This document shows positions 41,160-50,363 of a stretch of 64,000 bases of DNA, piece by piece. The stretch is from Moheibacter sp035515075 (GTDB taxonomy: Bacteria; Bacteroidota; Bacteroidia; Flavobacteriales; Weeksellaceae). Position numbers and translations under genes: made by a program. The stretch covers positions 1 to 64,000 of the forward strand of contig DATJBZ010000031.1 of assembly GCA_035515075.1 (NCBI GenBank), in the 5' to 3' direction. Within the stretch, counting starts at the first letter, position 1. Each line of letters starts with the position of its first letter. Under the pieces are notes generated by a model. It was given only the letters and a program-made list of their open reading frames with translations. It ran no database searches and was not told the origin of the DNA.

Positions 41160-43865
41160 TTAATTTTTGACCAATTTGATGTCAATTCGTCTGTTTTGCG
41201 CACGACAAACATCGGTATCATTTGCCTCACAAACAAAATGCTGTGCACCATATCCTTCCGCTTGCATGCGGCTTTCTTCTACCCCCATTCGCATCAACAT
41301 CTTTTTGACCACATTGGCACGATTGGCTGAAATCTTTAGATTTTCTTCGTCGTTGCCCACATTGTCCGTATAACCTCCTATTTTGATTTTGGCCTCAGGA
41401 AAAGCTACCAATATTTGGTGTAAATTTTTCAATTGCGATTGAGAAGATGCAGACAATTTGCTAGAATTGCTTTTGAAAAAGACTTGGTTCAAAGTGATCC
41501 ATTCTTTTTGCGCCAACAACCTGCTTTGCTCTGCTGCATTGTTTAATTTTTGAACCAAAAAAGCTTCTGCTGATTTCCCGCCAACCGTTATGGTTGTAGC
41601 ATCTGGCAACACCAAATCAATGCTTTCACCAAGATCATACAAATAGTTGCCTTCTTCGTCCAAGGCTGATTCCACTGACAGTTCTTCCACTTCGAGCACT
41701 GAACTGACGGACGAACTGCCCAAAATAGGCGCTATGACCAAACCAATCAAACAGGTCAATTTGATCAAAATATTCATCGATGGACCAGACGTATCCTTGA
41801 ATGGATCGCCGACCGTATCCCCTGTCACTGCTGCTTTGTGCGCTTCAGAACCTTTGTAAGTCATTTCACCATCGATTTCAACGCCCGCCTCGAAGGATTT
41901 TTTGGCATTGTCCCATGCTCCACCGGCATTGTTTTGGAAAATTGCCCACAATACACCCGAAACCGTTACGCCCGCCATGTATGCACCCAAAGCTTCTGCC
42001 CCCATCACAAACCCAATCAAAATGGGTGAAACAATAGTCAAAGCACCTGGCAACAACATTTCTCGTAAAGCTGCTTGGGTTGAAATCTCTACACATTTCC
42101 CATACTCAGGCTGTCCAGTACCTTCTAAAATGCCCGGAATTTCTCTGAATTGACGGCGCACCTCTTGCACCATGGCCATGGCCGCTTTCCCAACGGACTG
42201 CATCGCCAAAGCTGAAAAAACCACAGGAACCATCCCACCGACAAACAAAGCCGCCAAAGTTTTGGCCTTGAATATATTGATGCCATCAATTCCTGTAAAA
42301 GTGACATAGGCCGCAAAAAGCGCCAAGGCCGTCAAGGCCGCAGAAGCAATCGCAAAACCTTTACCAACAGCCGCTGTCGTATTGCCCACCGAATCCAAAA
42401 CATCCGTTTTTTCTCGTACTTCTTTGGGCAAATCACTCATTTCTGCAATCCCACCTGCATTGTCTGCAATCGGCCCAAAGGCATCAATGGCCAACTGCAT
42501 CGCTGTCGTTGCCATCATGGCAGAAGCCGCAATCGCCACACCATAAAATCCAGCCAACTCATAGGATCCCCAAATCGCTGCAGCAAACAACAAAACCGAT
42601 GAAAAAGTAGAAATCATCCCTGTTGCCAAACCTGCAATGATGTTGGTCGCTGCTCCAGTTGACGAGTTTTTCACAATGTTCAACACGGGCTTTTTGCCTG
42701 AACCTGTGTAATATTCTGTAAAAACAGCAATCAATCCACCGACCCCTAAACCAATGAGCGTTGCATAAAATACCTGTATTCTCGGAATCGGTAAAATGCC
42801 TTCACCAAAGAAACTCATGTACACCGTTTCTGGCAACATCCAATTGATCAAAAAATATCCTGCAATGGCGGTGATGACAATTGATGTCCAGTTACCTAAG
42901 TTCAAAACCCGCTGCACATCTGCCTCCAACGCATCCTCTTTGTTGGTTTTAACCAAAAATGTCCCTAAAATCGAAGCGACAATGCCCACGCCAGCAATCA
43001 TGATTGGCAAAAGAATGGGCCCCATGCCATCGAAATCATCTGTAAAAGCTTGTCCATTGACCGTCACAAAATCTCGGATCAAATAATTCCCCAACACCAT
43101 CGACGCCAAAACAGTCGCCACATAAGAACCGAACAAATCCGCGCCCATACCTGCCACATCGCCCACATTGTCACCTACGTTGTCCGCAATGGTTGCCGGA
43201 TTTCGTGGGTCATCTTCTGGAATTCCCGCTTCTACTTTCCCTACCAAATCTGCTCCTACATCTGCGGCTTTGGTATAAATTCCACCGCCTACACGTGCAA
43301 ATAACGCAATCGACTCAGCACCCAAAGAAAATCCCGCCAAGGCCTCCAAAGCAAACAACATTTCCTCATCAAAGGATTTCAATCCCACGACAAAATAAGA
43401 AGTGAAGAAAATAAAGAACAAAGACAAGCCCAAAACAGCCAAACCAGCCACACCCAAGCCCATTACCGTTCCTCCAGAAAAGGAAACTTGCAATGCTTTG
43501 GGCAAACTCGTTCTCGCCGCTTGTGTGGTCCGCACATTGGCAGCAGTCGCCACGCGCATCCCAATATTTCCTGCCACAGCAGAAAAAACCGCTCCTGTTA
43601 TAAAAGCAGGAACAATGAGCCAAGAGGTCGTTTCCACAATCCGTGAAACGCCAAACAAGGCCAATGAAGCTACAATGACAAAAATCAATAACAACCGGTA
43701 CTCAGCCGCTAAAAAGGCCAAAGCACCATCTTGGATATTTTTTGAAATTGTTTGCATTCTTTCATTTCCTGTGTCTTGTTTTTTGACCCACAAATATTTT
43801 GTGAACATGAACAACAACCCAAGAAGTGAAAGAATCACCGGAATCCATAAAGTTAATTCTTTCAT
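41160..43865 (-). CDS. hppA: Membrane-bound ion-pumping pyrophosphatase fused to a C-terminal OmpA domain
   Basis: 901 residues, about 170 longer than ordinary membrane pyrophosphatases. Residues 1 to about 725 are a complete 16-helix pump: KVEAGIPEDDPRNPATIADN and the following NVGDNVGDVAGMGADLF near 215-250 bind pyrophosphate and Mg, and GNTTAAVGKGFAIASAAL near 495-512 has Ala where K+-independent enzymes have Lys, which indicates the K+-dependent, often Na+-pumping class. A linker (about 725-785) is followed by an OmpA-like peptidoglycan-binding domain (about 785-901) with SSKLSASSQSQLKNL, KIGGYTDNVGNDEENLKIS and RAQNRRIDIKLVKN. The pump C-terminus faces the periplasm in known structures, so the domain could tether it to peptidoglycan. 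The fusion is read in one uninterrupted frame. Confidence 0.9.
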   Translation of the reverse strand: MKELTLWIPVILSLLGLLFMFTKYLWVKKQDTGNERMQTISKNIQDGALAFLAAEYRLLLIFVIVASLALFGVSRIVETTSWLIVPAFITGAVFSAVAGNIGMRVATAANVRTTQAARTSLPKALQVSFSGGTVMGLGVAGLAVLGLSLFFIFFTSYFVVGLKSFDEEMLFALEALAGFSLGAESIALFARVGGGIYTKAADVGADLVGKVEAGIPEDDPRNPATIADNVGDNVGDVAGMGADLFGSYVATVLASMVLGNYLIRDFVTVNGQAFTDDFDGMGPILLPIMIAGVGIVASILGTFLVKTNKEDALEADVQRVLNLGNWTSIVITAIAGYFLINWMLPETVYMSFFGEGILPIPRIQVFYATLIGLGVGGLIAVFTEYYTGSGKKPVLNIVKNSSTGAATNIIAGLATGMISTFSSVLLFAAAIWGSYELAGFYGVAIAASAMMATTAMQLAIDAFGPIADNAGGIAEMSDLPKEVREKTDVLDSVGNTTAAVGKGFAIASAALTALALFAAYVTFTGIDGINIFKAKTLAALFVGGMVPVVFSALAMQSVGKAAMAMVQEVRRQFREIPGILEGTGQPEYGKCVEISTQAALREMLLPGALTIVSPILIGFVMGAEALGAYMAGVTVSGVLWAIFQNNAGGAWDNAKKSFEAGVEIDGEMTYKGSEAHKAAVTGDTVGDPFKDTSGPSMNILIKLTCLIGLVIAPILGSSSVSSVLEVEELSVESALDEEGNYLYDLGESIDLVLPDATTITVGGKSAEAFLVQKLNNAAEQSRLLAQKEWITLNQVFFKSNSSKLSASSQSQLKNLHQILVAFPEAKIKIGGYTDNVGNDEENLKISANRANVVKKMLMRMGVEESRMQAEGYGAQHFVCEANDTDVCRAQNRRIDIKLVKN

Positions 43866-43894
43866 AATTTTTTATCATAATTTTAACATACTAA

Positions 43895-43923
43895 CAAATA
43901 TAGTATTTTCCCTAACTTATCAA
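43895..43923 (-). promoter_or_regulatory. Bacteroidota-type promoter of hppA
   Basis: On the minus strand TTG (43923-43921), 18 nt, TATATTTG (43902-43895), about 30 nt before the ATG. Full consensus match. Confidence 0.65.
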
Positions 43924-43934
43924 ACGATTTGATA
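43918..43934. promoter_or_regulatory. Palindrome over the -33 element of hppA (possible operator)
   Basis: TATCAAACGATTTGATA is a perfect 7-bp inverted repeat around CGA that covers the TTG of the hppA promoter, a position suited to repressor binding. Confidence 0.35.
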
Positions 43935-44003
43935 ATGAAATGTTAGTACTAAAATTTACAATAAAAAGAAGAGCATTCGCTTTTCACAAAGCCAAAAGTT
44001 TTG

Positions 44004-46547
44004 TTAAAATGAGAAATCCATTCCAACCGTAATGCCGAATTTTCTGGCATCGGGCAAATGCAAATAATTGCCTCGCCAATTGAAATCAACGCGGATCGGA
44101 CGGAAATTCCCAAAACCGATGTTTTCAATTCCAAAGCCATATTCAAAGTAAATTTGGTCTTTTGGTGCAAAATATGAAATGTCCGAACGGTTCATTTCGA
44201 TGTTTTTTTCTGAAATTTCGCCCCATGCCGCTCTGATGAAAGCGACTTCACGGATTTTTAATTTCTTGATCAAAGGCAATTTATTGAAAATCCAACCTCT
44301 AAAATGATGGTCCAAAATGAAAGTTGAATACGTATCGGTCAAAAATTCATAATAATTCAATTGAGAAAAAGTCCCTGGTACCAAACCATAACTCTCATTG
44401 CCTGGAATCACGCTCAACAAAGACAAAGGCACTGCATTGAAAGTTTTCCCTGCTTCAAAAACCACTTCACTTCGCCCCAATGAACCGATCAAAATTGGCT
44501 GTTGGTACATGAATTGGATTTTGTCATAATTGAATTGACTGTTGAACAAACCTGTAAATCCTTTGGTATATCGCAACAAAATGGTCGGTGCCAATGAGTT
44601 GTGCTCAAATCGATCAATGCCGTACTGTGAGTATTTCGCGCCAGGTCGGGCCAATAAAGTCAAGCTGATATTGGTATCGATTAAATTTTGGTTGACATTT
44701 CCATGTTGTTCATAACCGATGTTGAACAAGGAAGGATCTGCCGAGCGAATGGTTTGGTAATTTCCGTCCAAACGCAAAGTAAAATTCGTCAAAGGTTCAA
44801 TCGAAGTATAAATGTTGGTTTTGTTGATGTGGCTCAGTAAGTCGTTTCCGCCTTTGCTGATGATAGAAGAAGAAGCAAAACTCCGCGTCATGATCCCATC
44901 AGATGAAGTCAACTGCACGCCCAACTGTTCGATGTCGCGTTTGGTGCCCATTCCGATCTGAAAACGATTGTACTTGTTGAACATATAACGCGCTTCCACA
45001 CCATATTTGAACTGACGATCTTTGAACCCATAGGCCGTGTAGCCCGCAATTCTCCATAGATCATTTTGAGAAAAATAAGTTCTTGCCCCCATTCTCAAAC
45101 GCAAACCTTCAACGTCATTGAATCCAAATGCAGAATATAAATTCCCTATGTCCAACACCTTGCCTACGTTGTAATAACCAGAGCCCAAAACTTCCACCGT
45201 TTTTACGATGCGCTGAAATTTAGGCACTTGCTGCAAGCTGTCCAACATTTCATAAATGCCTCCTTCGTTTTTGGACAAACGCTCGTGTCGTGCCTCACTC
45301 CAATAAGCATCATCTTTCTCATACGCGCCTGTCAAATAAGGATCGTAATTTCTACTGTTGTAAAAATCATCTGTTTTGGGTTGATCAAAATCGTAATTCT
45401 TATACGACACCGTTCGGTGAGCAAACATTCCTTTGGATTTGTCTTTTTTGTCCAACAAACTCATGTCCAACAACACATAATCTCTTTTGGGATAAAAAAT
45501 TGAGTCATTGATCAAATCAAATTGATGGTACACAAAAATGTCCCGCACAAAATTCACATCCATACTCCGTGTACTTTGCATCGAGATTTCTTTGACAGCA
45601 TAACTTTCTGTCGCAATGTAGAAATCTCCTTTGAAAGTGTGTCCTTCTGACCTTTTCGGAAAATATTTGATGCGGTAACAATTGACGCCATCAATGCTCA
45701 CCGTGTCTGACAACACATATTCGTACACCGAAAAACCATCGCGCGCAATCGGACTCACGAAATTGATGTTGAAAAAATTCAAACGGTTGTTGTAAATATC
45801 GTAGTCTTTGTACAGGTTTTTAAGGGTGGTAATCACAATTTCATTGTCCGCAAAGCCTGAGTTTTTATTGGCGATCAAATCCTTTCTTTCTCTTCTTGAT
45901 GGCTGGTTCCTGCCATAAACTTTGTAAATGGACTCATTTAAAAACAAAGGAAGAAAAGCTTTCCCAGTTACTTCAGAAGTGTCCACTTTTTCAAAAATAA
46001 ACTCCATGTCTTTGAACACTTTTTTGCCTGTAAATGCACTGTCAATGTTGTTCAAATCAAATTCCAACTTTTCATATTCCTCGTATTCATACTGAGGAAC
46101 TTTTCTCAAACCATTTTCTTTTTTTCTTGCCCAAACTTCTCTCAAGATCGCATAAGCAGGATTTTCTTTTTTGTTTTTGTACTTTTTTCGTTCGTCTTTC
46201 AAGGTAATTTCGCCCAATTCTATCGTAGATCCCGCATCCATCATGGCATCCACTGTCAATTCAACCACCAAATTATAATGGACTTTTCCCGTCAATTCAA
46301 TTTCTTTGGGTTCAAATCCATCGGCCACAATTTCCAAAACCGTATCCTCCACCGCTGACTCCAAATAGAAGCTCCCATCAGAATTGGACAAAGTGAAAAC
46401 ATTGGCATTGGGCAAAGTCAAATCCGCATACGCGATGGGCTTCTTGGTTTGCGCATGAATGACTTTTCCTGAAATTTTCGTTTGCCCAAAAAGCATTGAA
46501 GTCAAGAAAAGAAAGACGATACAAATGAAATGGGAGGTTGGTTTCAT
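44004..46547 (-). CDS. DUF5686 outer-membrane protein with carboxypeptidase-like regulatory domain
   Basis: 847 residues. Signal peptide (ICIVFLFLTSMLFGQ), then a beta-sandwich of the carboxypeptidase-regulatory type at about 23-95 (KISGKVIHAQTKKPIAYADL, then SNSDGSFYLES) as in TonB-dependent receptors and SusC proteins. The rest is the DUF5686 region (SYAVKEISMQSTRSMDVNFV) and a C-terminal half rich in barrel strands, ending FGITVGMDFSF with a terminal aromatic. It is an outer-membrane protein with unknown role. I recall this family downstream of pdhB in related genomes, as here, although a terminator lies between the two genes. Confidence 0.75.
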   Translation of the reverse strand: MKPTSHFICIVFLFLTSMLFGQTKISGKVIHAQTKKPIAYADLTLPNANVFTLSNSDGSFYLESAVEDTVLEIVADGFEPKEIELTGKVHYNLVVELTVDAMMDAGSTIELGEITLKDERKKYKNKKENPAYAILREVWARKKENGLRKVPQYEYEEYEKLEFDLNNIDSAFTGKKVFKDMEFIFEKVDTSEVTGKAFLPLFLNESIYKVYGRNQPSRRERKDLIANKNSGFADNEIVITTLKNLYKDYDIYNNRLNFFNINFVSPIARDGFSVYEYVLSDTVSIDGVNCYRIKYFPKRSEGHTFKGDFYIATESYAVKEISMQSTRSMDVNFVRDIFVYHQFDLINDSIFYPKRDYVLLDMSLLDKKDKSKGMFAHRTVSYKNYDFDQPKTDDFYNSRNYDPYLTGAYEKDDAYWSEARHERLSKNEGGIYEMLDSLQQVPKFQRIVKTVEVLGSGYYNVGKVLDIGNLYSAFGFNDVEGLRLRMGARTYFSQNDLWRIAGYTAYGFKDRQFKYGVEARYMFNKYNRFQIGMGTKRDIEQLGVQLTSSDGIMTRSFASSSIISKGGNDLLSHINKTNIYTSIEPLTNFTLRLDGNYQTIRSADPSLFNIGYEQHGNVNQNLIDTNISLTLLARPGAKYSQYGIDRFEHNSLAPTILLRYTKGFTGLFNSQFNYDKIQFMYQQPILIGSLGRSEVVFEAGKTFNAVPLSLLSVIPGNESYGLVPGTFSQLNYYEFLTDTYSTFILDHHFRGWIFNKLPLIKKLKIREVAFIRAAWGEISEKNIEMNRSDISYFAPKDQIYFEYGFGIENIGFGNFRPIRVDFNWRGNYLHLPDARKFGITVGMDFSF

Positions 46548-46565
46548 ACAGGTTTTGGGGCAGTA

Positions 46566-46600
46566 ACAAAAAAACCTTCTGATACATAGAAGGTTTTCTT
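46566..46600 (-). terminator. Terminator of pdhB
   Basis: On the minus strand stem AAACCTTCT / AGAAGGTTT with a seven-base loop followed by seven T. Confidence 0.85.
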
Positions 46601-46611
46601 ATTGAACTATT

Positions 46612-47592
46612 TTATTTTTTATAACTAACGGCTTTCGCTGCTTGGATCACTTGGTCAACGGTTGGATACCATTCTTTGAACAATTCTGCAGAATAAGGCG
46701 CAGAAACATCTGGTGAAGTAATTCGCTTGATTGGCGCATCCAAATAATCAAATGCTTTTTGCTGAACCATGTAACTAATTTCTGAAGAAATGGAACCGTA
46801 CGGCCAAGATTCTTCGATGACCACCAAACGATTGGTTTTTTTCACAGAAGTCAAAATCGTGTCATAATCCAAAGGACGCAAGGTGCGCAAATCGATTACT
46901 TCTGCTTCGATTCCGTCTTTGGCCAATTGCTCCGCTGCTTCTACAACCACTTTCATCATTTTCCCATAAGAAACCAAAGTCACATCTGAGCCTTGTCTTT
47001 TCACATCGGCCACGCCAATAGGAATCAAATATTCTTCTTCTGGAATTTCCATTTTGTCACCATACATTTGCTCTGATTCCATGAAAATCACGGGATCATT
47101 GTCGCGGATCGCAGATTTCAACAAACCTTTGGCGTCATACGGATTGGACGGCACCACCACTTTCAAACCAGGTGTATTGGCATACCAATTGTCAAAAGAT
47201 TGAGAGTGCGTCGCTCCCAATTGTCCAGCTGAACCTGTCGGCCCTCTGAAAACGATCGGAATGTTCCACTGTCCACCCGTCATTTGGTACATTTTCGCTG
47301 CATTGTTGATGATTTGATCAATGGCAACCAAAGAGAAATTGAAAGTCATGTATTCGATAATCGGACGGCAACCATTCATTGCTGAACCCACGCCAATCCC
47401 AGAAAATCCACCTTCAGAAATCGGTGTATCGATCACACGTTCTGGTCCAAATTCATCCAACATACCGCGCGATGCTTTGTAAGCTCCATTGTATTCTGCT
47501 ACCTCTTCTCCCATCAAATAAACAGAAGGGTCTCTTCTCATCTCTTCGCTCATTGCCTCAGCAATGACTTCTCTAAACGTTTTTACCGCCAT
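46612..47592 (-). CDS. pdhB: Pyruvate dehydrogenase E1 component, beta subunit
   Basis: 326 residues, standard E1-beta length. Typical features: REVIAEAMSEEMRRDPSVYL near 6-25, MGEEVAEYNGAYKASRGML near 27-45 with the thiamine-diphosphate-activating Glu, PISEGGFSGIGVGSAMNG near 57-74, and RGPTGSAGQLGATHSQSFDN near 115-134 with the inner His. With the alpha subunit (not in the window) it decarboxylates pyruvate and acetylates the E2 lipoyl group. It has its own consensus promoter and terminator. Confusion with branched-chain 2-oxoacid dehydrogenase beta is possible but less likely. Confidence 0.9.
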   Translation of the reverse strand: MAVKTFREVIAEAMSEEMRRDPSVYLMGEEVAEYNGAYKASRGMLDEFGPERVIDTPISEGGFSGIGVGSAMNGCRPIIEYMTFNFSLVAIDQIINNAAKMYQMTGGQWNIPIVFRGPTGSAGQLGATHSQSFDNWYANTPGLKVVVPSNPYDAKGLLKSAIRDNDPVIFMESEQMYGDKMEIPEEEYLIPIGVADVKRQGSDVTLVSYGKMMKVVVEAAEQLAKDGIEAEVIDLRTLRPLDYDTILTSVKKTNRLVVIEESWPYGSISSEISYMVQQKAFDYLDAPIKRITSPDVSAPYSAELFKEWYPTVDQVIQAAKAVSYKK

Positions 47593-47613
47593 AATTTTAA
47601 TTCATCAAGAAAG

Positions 47614-47646
47614 CAAAAGTACAAAGTTTTTAGGAGAAATTACCAA
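47614..47646 (-). promoter_or_regulatory. Bacteroidota-type promoter of pdhB
   Basis: On the minus strand TTG (47646-47644), 22 nt, TACTTTTG (47621-47614), 22 nt before the ATG. Confidence 0.6.
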
Positions 47647-47758
47647 GCATTTTTTTTCACAAATGTTAAGCGCATTGAAATCTAAATGATTCATTCAATT
47701 TATACTTTCAAATCCACGCACGATTTGCGACCTTTGTCCACTGAAAAATAGGTGAAAA

Positions 47759-48925
47759 ATGAACAAAGGATTGTTGGCATTGGCTTTCGGAGGAATGGCG
47801 ATTGGGATGACTGAATTTACCATGATGGGCATTTTGCCAGACATCGCCAAAGACTTGGACGTTTCCATTCCCAAGGCAGCGCACTTGATTGCCTTGTACG
47901 CTTTGGGCGTGGTCGTTGGCGCACCTACTTTGGTGTTGTTTTCTGCCAAATATCCACCCAAAACCATGTTGATGGTGCTGATGCTGTTGTTTGTTTTGTT
48001 CAACGGTTTGTTCACGATTGCCCCTTCTTTTCAATTGCTTGAAATTTCAAGATTTGCTGCAGGCTTGCCCCACGGCGCGTTTTTCGGGGTAGGTTCAGTC
48101 GTCGCAACCAATTTGGCCAAAAAAGGAAAAGAAGCCCAAGCCATCGCCACCATGTTCACGGGCATGACTTTGGCGAATTTGATCGGCGTGCCAATCGGTA
48201 CTTACATCGGCCATCATTTTTCTTGGCGAATTACCTATGCCATCATTAGCGCTTTGGGGATGGTGACTTTCTTGGCTTTGCTCATTTGGATGCCAAAAAT
48301 CCACCACCGTTCCAGTGCCAATTTGTTCAAACAATTGAACTATTTCAAAAAATGGCAATCTTGGTTATTGATTGCGATCATTTCCATTGGTACCGGCGGA
48401 TTGTTTGCATGGATCAGCTATATCGCACCGATGGTCACCGAAGCCTCTGGCGTACATGCAAGCCGCGTTCCCATTATCATGATTTTGGTCGGATTGGGTA
48501 TGGTCATTGGGAATCTTTTGGGCGGAAAATTGGCCGACGCAGTCAATCCGATCAAAGCGACCATTTTTGGTTTTTCGGCCATGGTTTTGTGTTTATTGGT
48601 CGTGCATTTTACGGCACAATTTCATGCGATGGCTTATGTGATGGCTTTCGTGACGGGCATGGTGTCTTTTTCAATTGGCTCTCCGATTCAAATGATGTTG
48701 ATCCAAAATGCCAAAGGCGCAGAAACCTTTGCAGCTTCAGCCGGACAAGCGAGTTTCAACATGGGCAATACTTTGGGTGCGTATTTGGGTGGCTTGCCAA
48801 TCACCATGGGATTGGCCTACGATACGCCTGTTTTGGTCGGTGTTGGTTTGGCTTTTATCGGAGTTTTGCTGACGATTTGTTTTTTAAAAACCCAACAAAA
48901 GATAGAGCCAGATTCTATGGTTTGA
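47759..48925 (+). CDS. MFS transporter, AraJ/arabinose-efflux-like
   Basis: 388 residues with about 12 membrane segments. The opening LLALAFGGMAIGMTEFTMMG (helix 1) and the second-helix region HLIALYALGVVVGAPTLVLF match the DHA1 AraJ/YdhP-type exporters, including the charged GMTEF and helix-4 GLPHGAFFGVGSVVA motifs. It exports small molecules by proton antiport in the inner membrane; the substrate is unknown. It is divergent from pdhB and convergent with the PepSY gene. Confidence 0.85.
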   Translation: MNKGLLALAFGGMAIGMTEFTMMGILPDIAKDLDVSIPKAAHLIALYALGVVVGAPTLVLFSAKYPPKTMLMVLMLLFVLFNGLFTIAPSFQLLEISRFAAGLPHGAFFGVGSVVATNLAKKGKEAQAIATMFTGMTLANLIGVPIGTYIGHHFSWRITYAIISALGMVTFLALLIWMPKIHHRSSANLFKQLNYFKKWQSWLLIAIISIGTGGLFAWISYIAPMVTEASGVHASRVPIIMILVGLGMVIGNLLGGKLADAVNPIKATIFGFSAMVLCLLVVHFTAQFHAMAYVMAFVTGMVSFSIGSPIQMMLIQNAKGAETFAASAGQASFNMGNTLGAYLGGLPITMGLAYDTPVLVGVGLAFIGVLLTICFLKTQQKIEPDSMV

Positions 48926-48962
48926 ATCTCGCTCTTTTGTCAGTTCAATTGTTTCTTAAATT

Positions 48963-49406
48963 TTATTTGTCAATTTTTAAAAAATCACCGTTTAAGGAAA
49001 ATTCAAGTTCCAATCCATTGTCCAATTCCACTTTTTGTTTGTTTTTTTTCAATTCCCATTCCTTCATAAAATTGTTCGGATAATTGGTTTTCACATAAGC
49101 AGCGATTTTGGCTGGAATCACACTTTCAGGCAATCGGCTTTTCGCATCAATGCTTTTGATCTGATTATTTTTATCAAATTCCAATTTCACATTGCCACTC
49201 AAAACAATTTCATATTCTTTGGAATTCAACTTATTTTCCATCTCCGATTGCAACACTTGGTGCTTGGGAAAATGTTGGCTTATGTAAGATTGAATGCTTT
49301 GAGGTAATTCGCTATATGCAACGATTTTGTCTTGTCCAAAGGCAAAAACAGCAGCAGTCAATAAAACGCCTAAAAAAGCGTTTTGAATCAATTTCAAATT
49401 TTTCAT
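48963..49406 (-). CDS. PepSY-like periplasmic protein
   Basis: 147 residues. Signal peptide about 1-24 (IQNAFLGVLLTAAVFAFGQ), then two repeats of the PepSY-like (DUF2874) pattern: LPQSIQSYISQHFPKHQVLQ near 34-53 with KEYEIVLSGNVKLEFDKNN, and VIPAKIAAYVKTNYPNNFMK near 97-116 with KVELDNGLELEFSLNGDFL. Such proteins are common small exported proteins of Bacteroidota; function unknown. It lies convergent with the MFS gene, with only 37 bases between the two stops. Confidence 0.8.
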   Translation of the reverse strand: MKNLKLIQNAFLGVLLTAAVFAFGQDKIVAYSELPQSIQSYISQHFPKHQVLQSEMENKLNSKEYEIVLSGNVKLEFDKNNQIKSIDAKSRLPESVIPAKIAAYVKTNYPNNFMKEWELKKNKQKVELDNGLELEFSLNGDFLKIDK

Positions 49407-49550
49407 TTTCTTGATTTTTTAAGGTTAATTCATTTGGATTAAACCAAATGTACAATTAGGCAAAACAAGTTTCTTGCCAAATTAAAAAACGCACTTTGCT
49501 AATTGAGCCAATGATGTTTGGAAAGTTATTGTTGAAACACAATGCAAGAA

Positions 49551-50363
49551 TCAGTGCAGTTGAATCAGAAACTCCATGAAGAAAATAAAAATGGCCATCA
49601 GCAAGATAAAATAAGCAAAGCCGATTTTTAATTTTTCAGCATCTATGTATTTCACCAATCGTCCGCCGATCAAAATTCCGACCAACGACAGCCCAACAAA
49701 TACGCCCAAGAAGTTCCAGTCAATTTTCATAAAAAAGAAATCGCCCAAGAAAAAACCACTCAAACTGTTCATGCATACAATGAACATGGAAGTACCTACT
49801 GCTTTTCGAATCGGTAAATTGGCTATCAACATCAAAGCGGGCACCATCAAAAATCCACCTCCTGCACCGACGATTCCCATGAACAAACCCAAGAAAAAAC
49901 CTTCTGTGACAATCAAAGGATGAAAGTGAATTTCTTTTTCTTTTGCATCAATTTTCGATTGAGTTTTGTGCATCATCGTATAAAACGCCAACAACATCAA
50001 ACAACCAAATAAGCCGAAAACAAACATCCGCCGGCTCACATGAAAACCAAAAACCTCAAACAATTCATCCGGTAAATAAGGAAGAATCAATCTTCGCGAC
50101 ATCAAAATCCCAAAAATGGCAGGCAATCCAAAATAAAAAATCAACTGGGTGTTGATCATTTTTTCTTTGATGACACGAAAGCATCCCACCGCAGCAGTGA
50201 CTCCAACGATAAAAAGCGAATAAGCCGTAGCCGTTTTTTCGTCATAATTGAACAAATAAGCCAAAATAGGCACCGACAAAATCGAGCCGCCACTTCCCGT
50301 CAATCCCATGACCAAACCAATCAGCAAAGCCCCGATATAACCAGCAATCTCCATCCAACTCAT
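49551..50363 (-). CDS. TauE/SafE-family membrane transporter
   Basis: 270 residues with about eight membrane segments in two similar halves. Each half has the family glycine motif: IGLVMGLTGSGGSILSVPIL near 15-34 and LGLFMGIVGAGGGFLMVPAL near 158-177. Members export sulfite or organosulfur anions or similar small anions across the inner membrane; the substrate here is unknown. Its start overlaps the stop of the ABC-F gene by four bases (ATGA), so they are translationally coupled, an unexpected pairing functionally. Confidence 0.9.
   Translation of the reverse strand: MSWMEIAGYIGALLIGLVMGLTGSGGSILSVPILAYLFNYDEKTATAYSLFIVGVTAAVGCFRVIKEKMINTQLIFYFGLPAIFGILMSRRLILPYLPDELFEVFGFHVSRRMFVFGLFGCLMLLAFYTMMHKTQSKIDAKEKEIHFHPLIVTEGFFLGLFMGIVGAGGGFLMVPALMLIANLPIRKAVGTSMFIVCMNSLSGFFLGDFFFMKIDWNFLGVFVGLSLVGILIGGRLVKYIDAEKLKIGFAYFILLMAIFIFFMEFLIQLH

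Noticed and set aside
48286..49083. Long open frame overlapping the MFS transporter in another frame
   Set aside because: It is composed of Cys/His/Trp/Phe-rich out-of-frame sequence typical of a shadow of the real transporter gene; no start context or family match.
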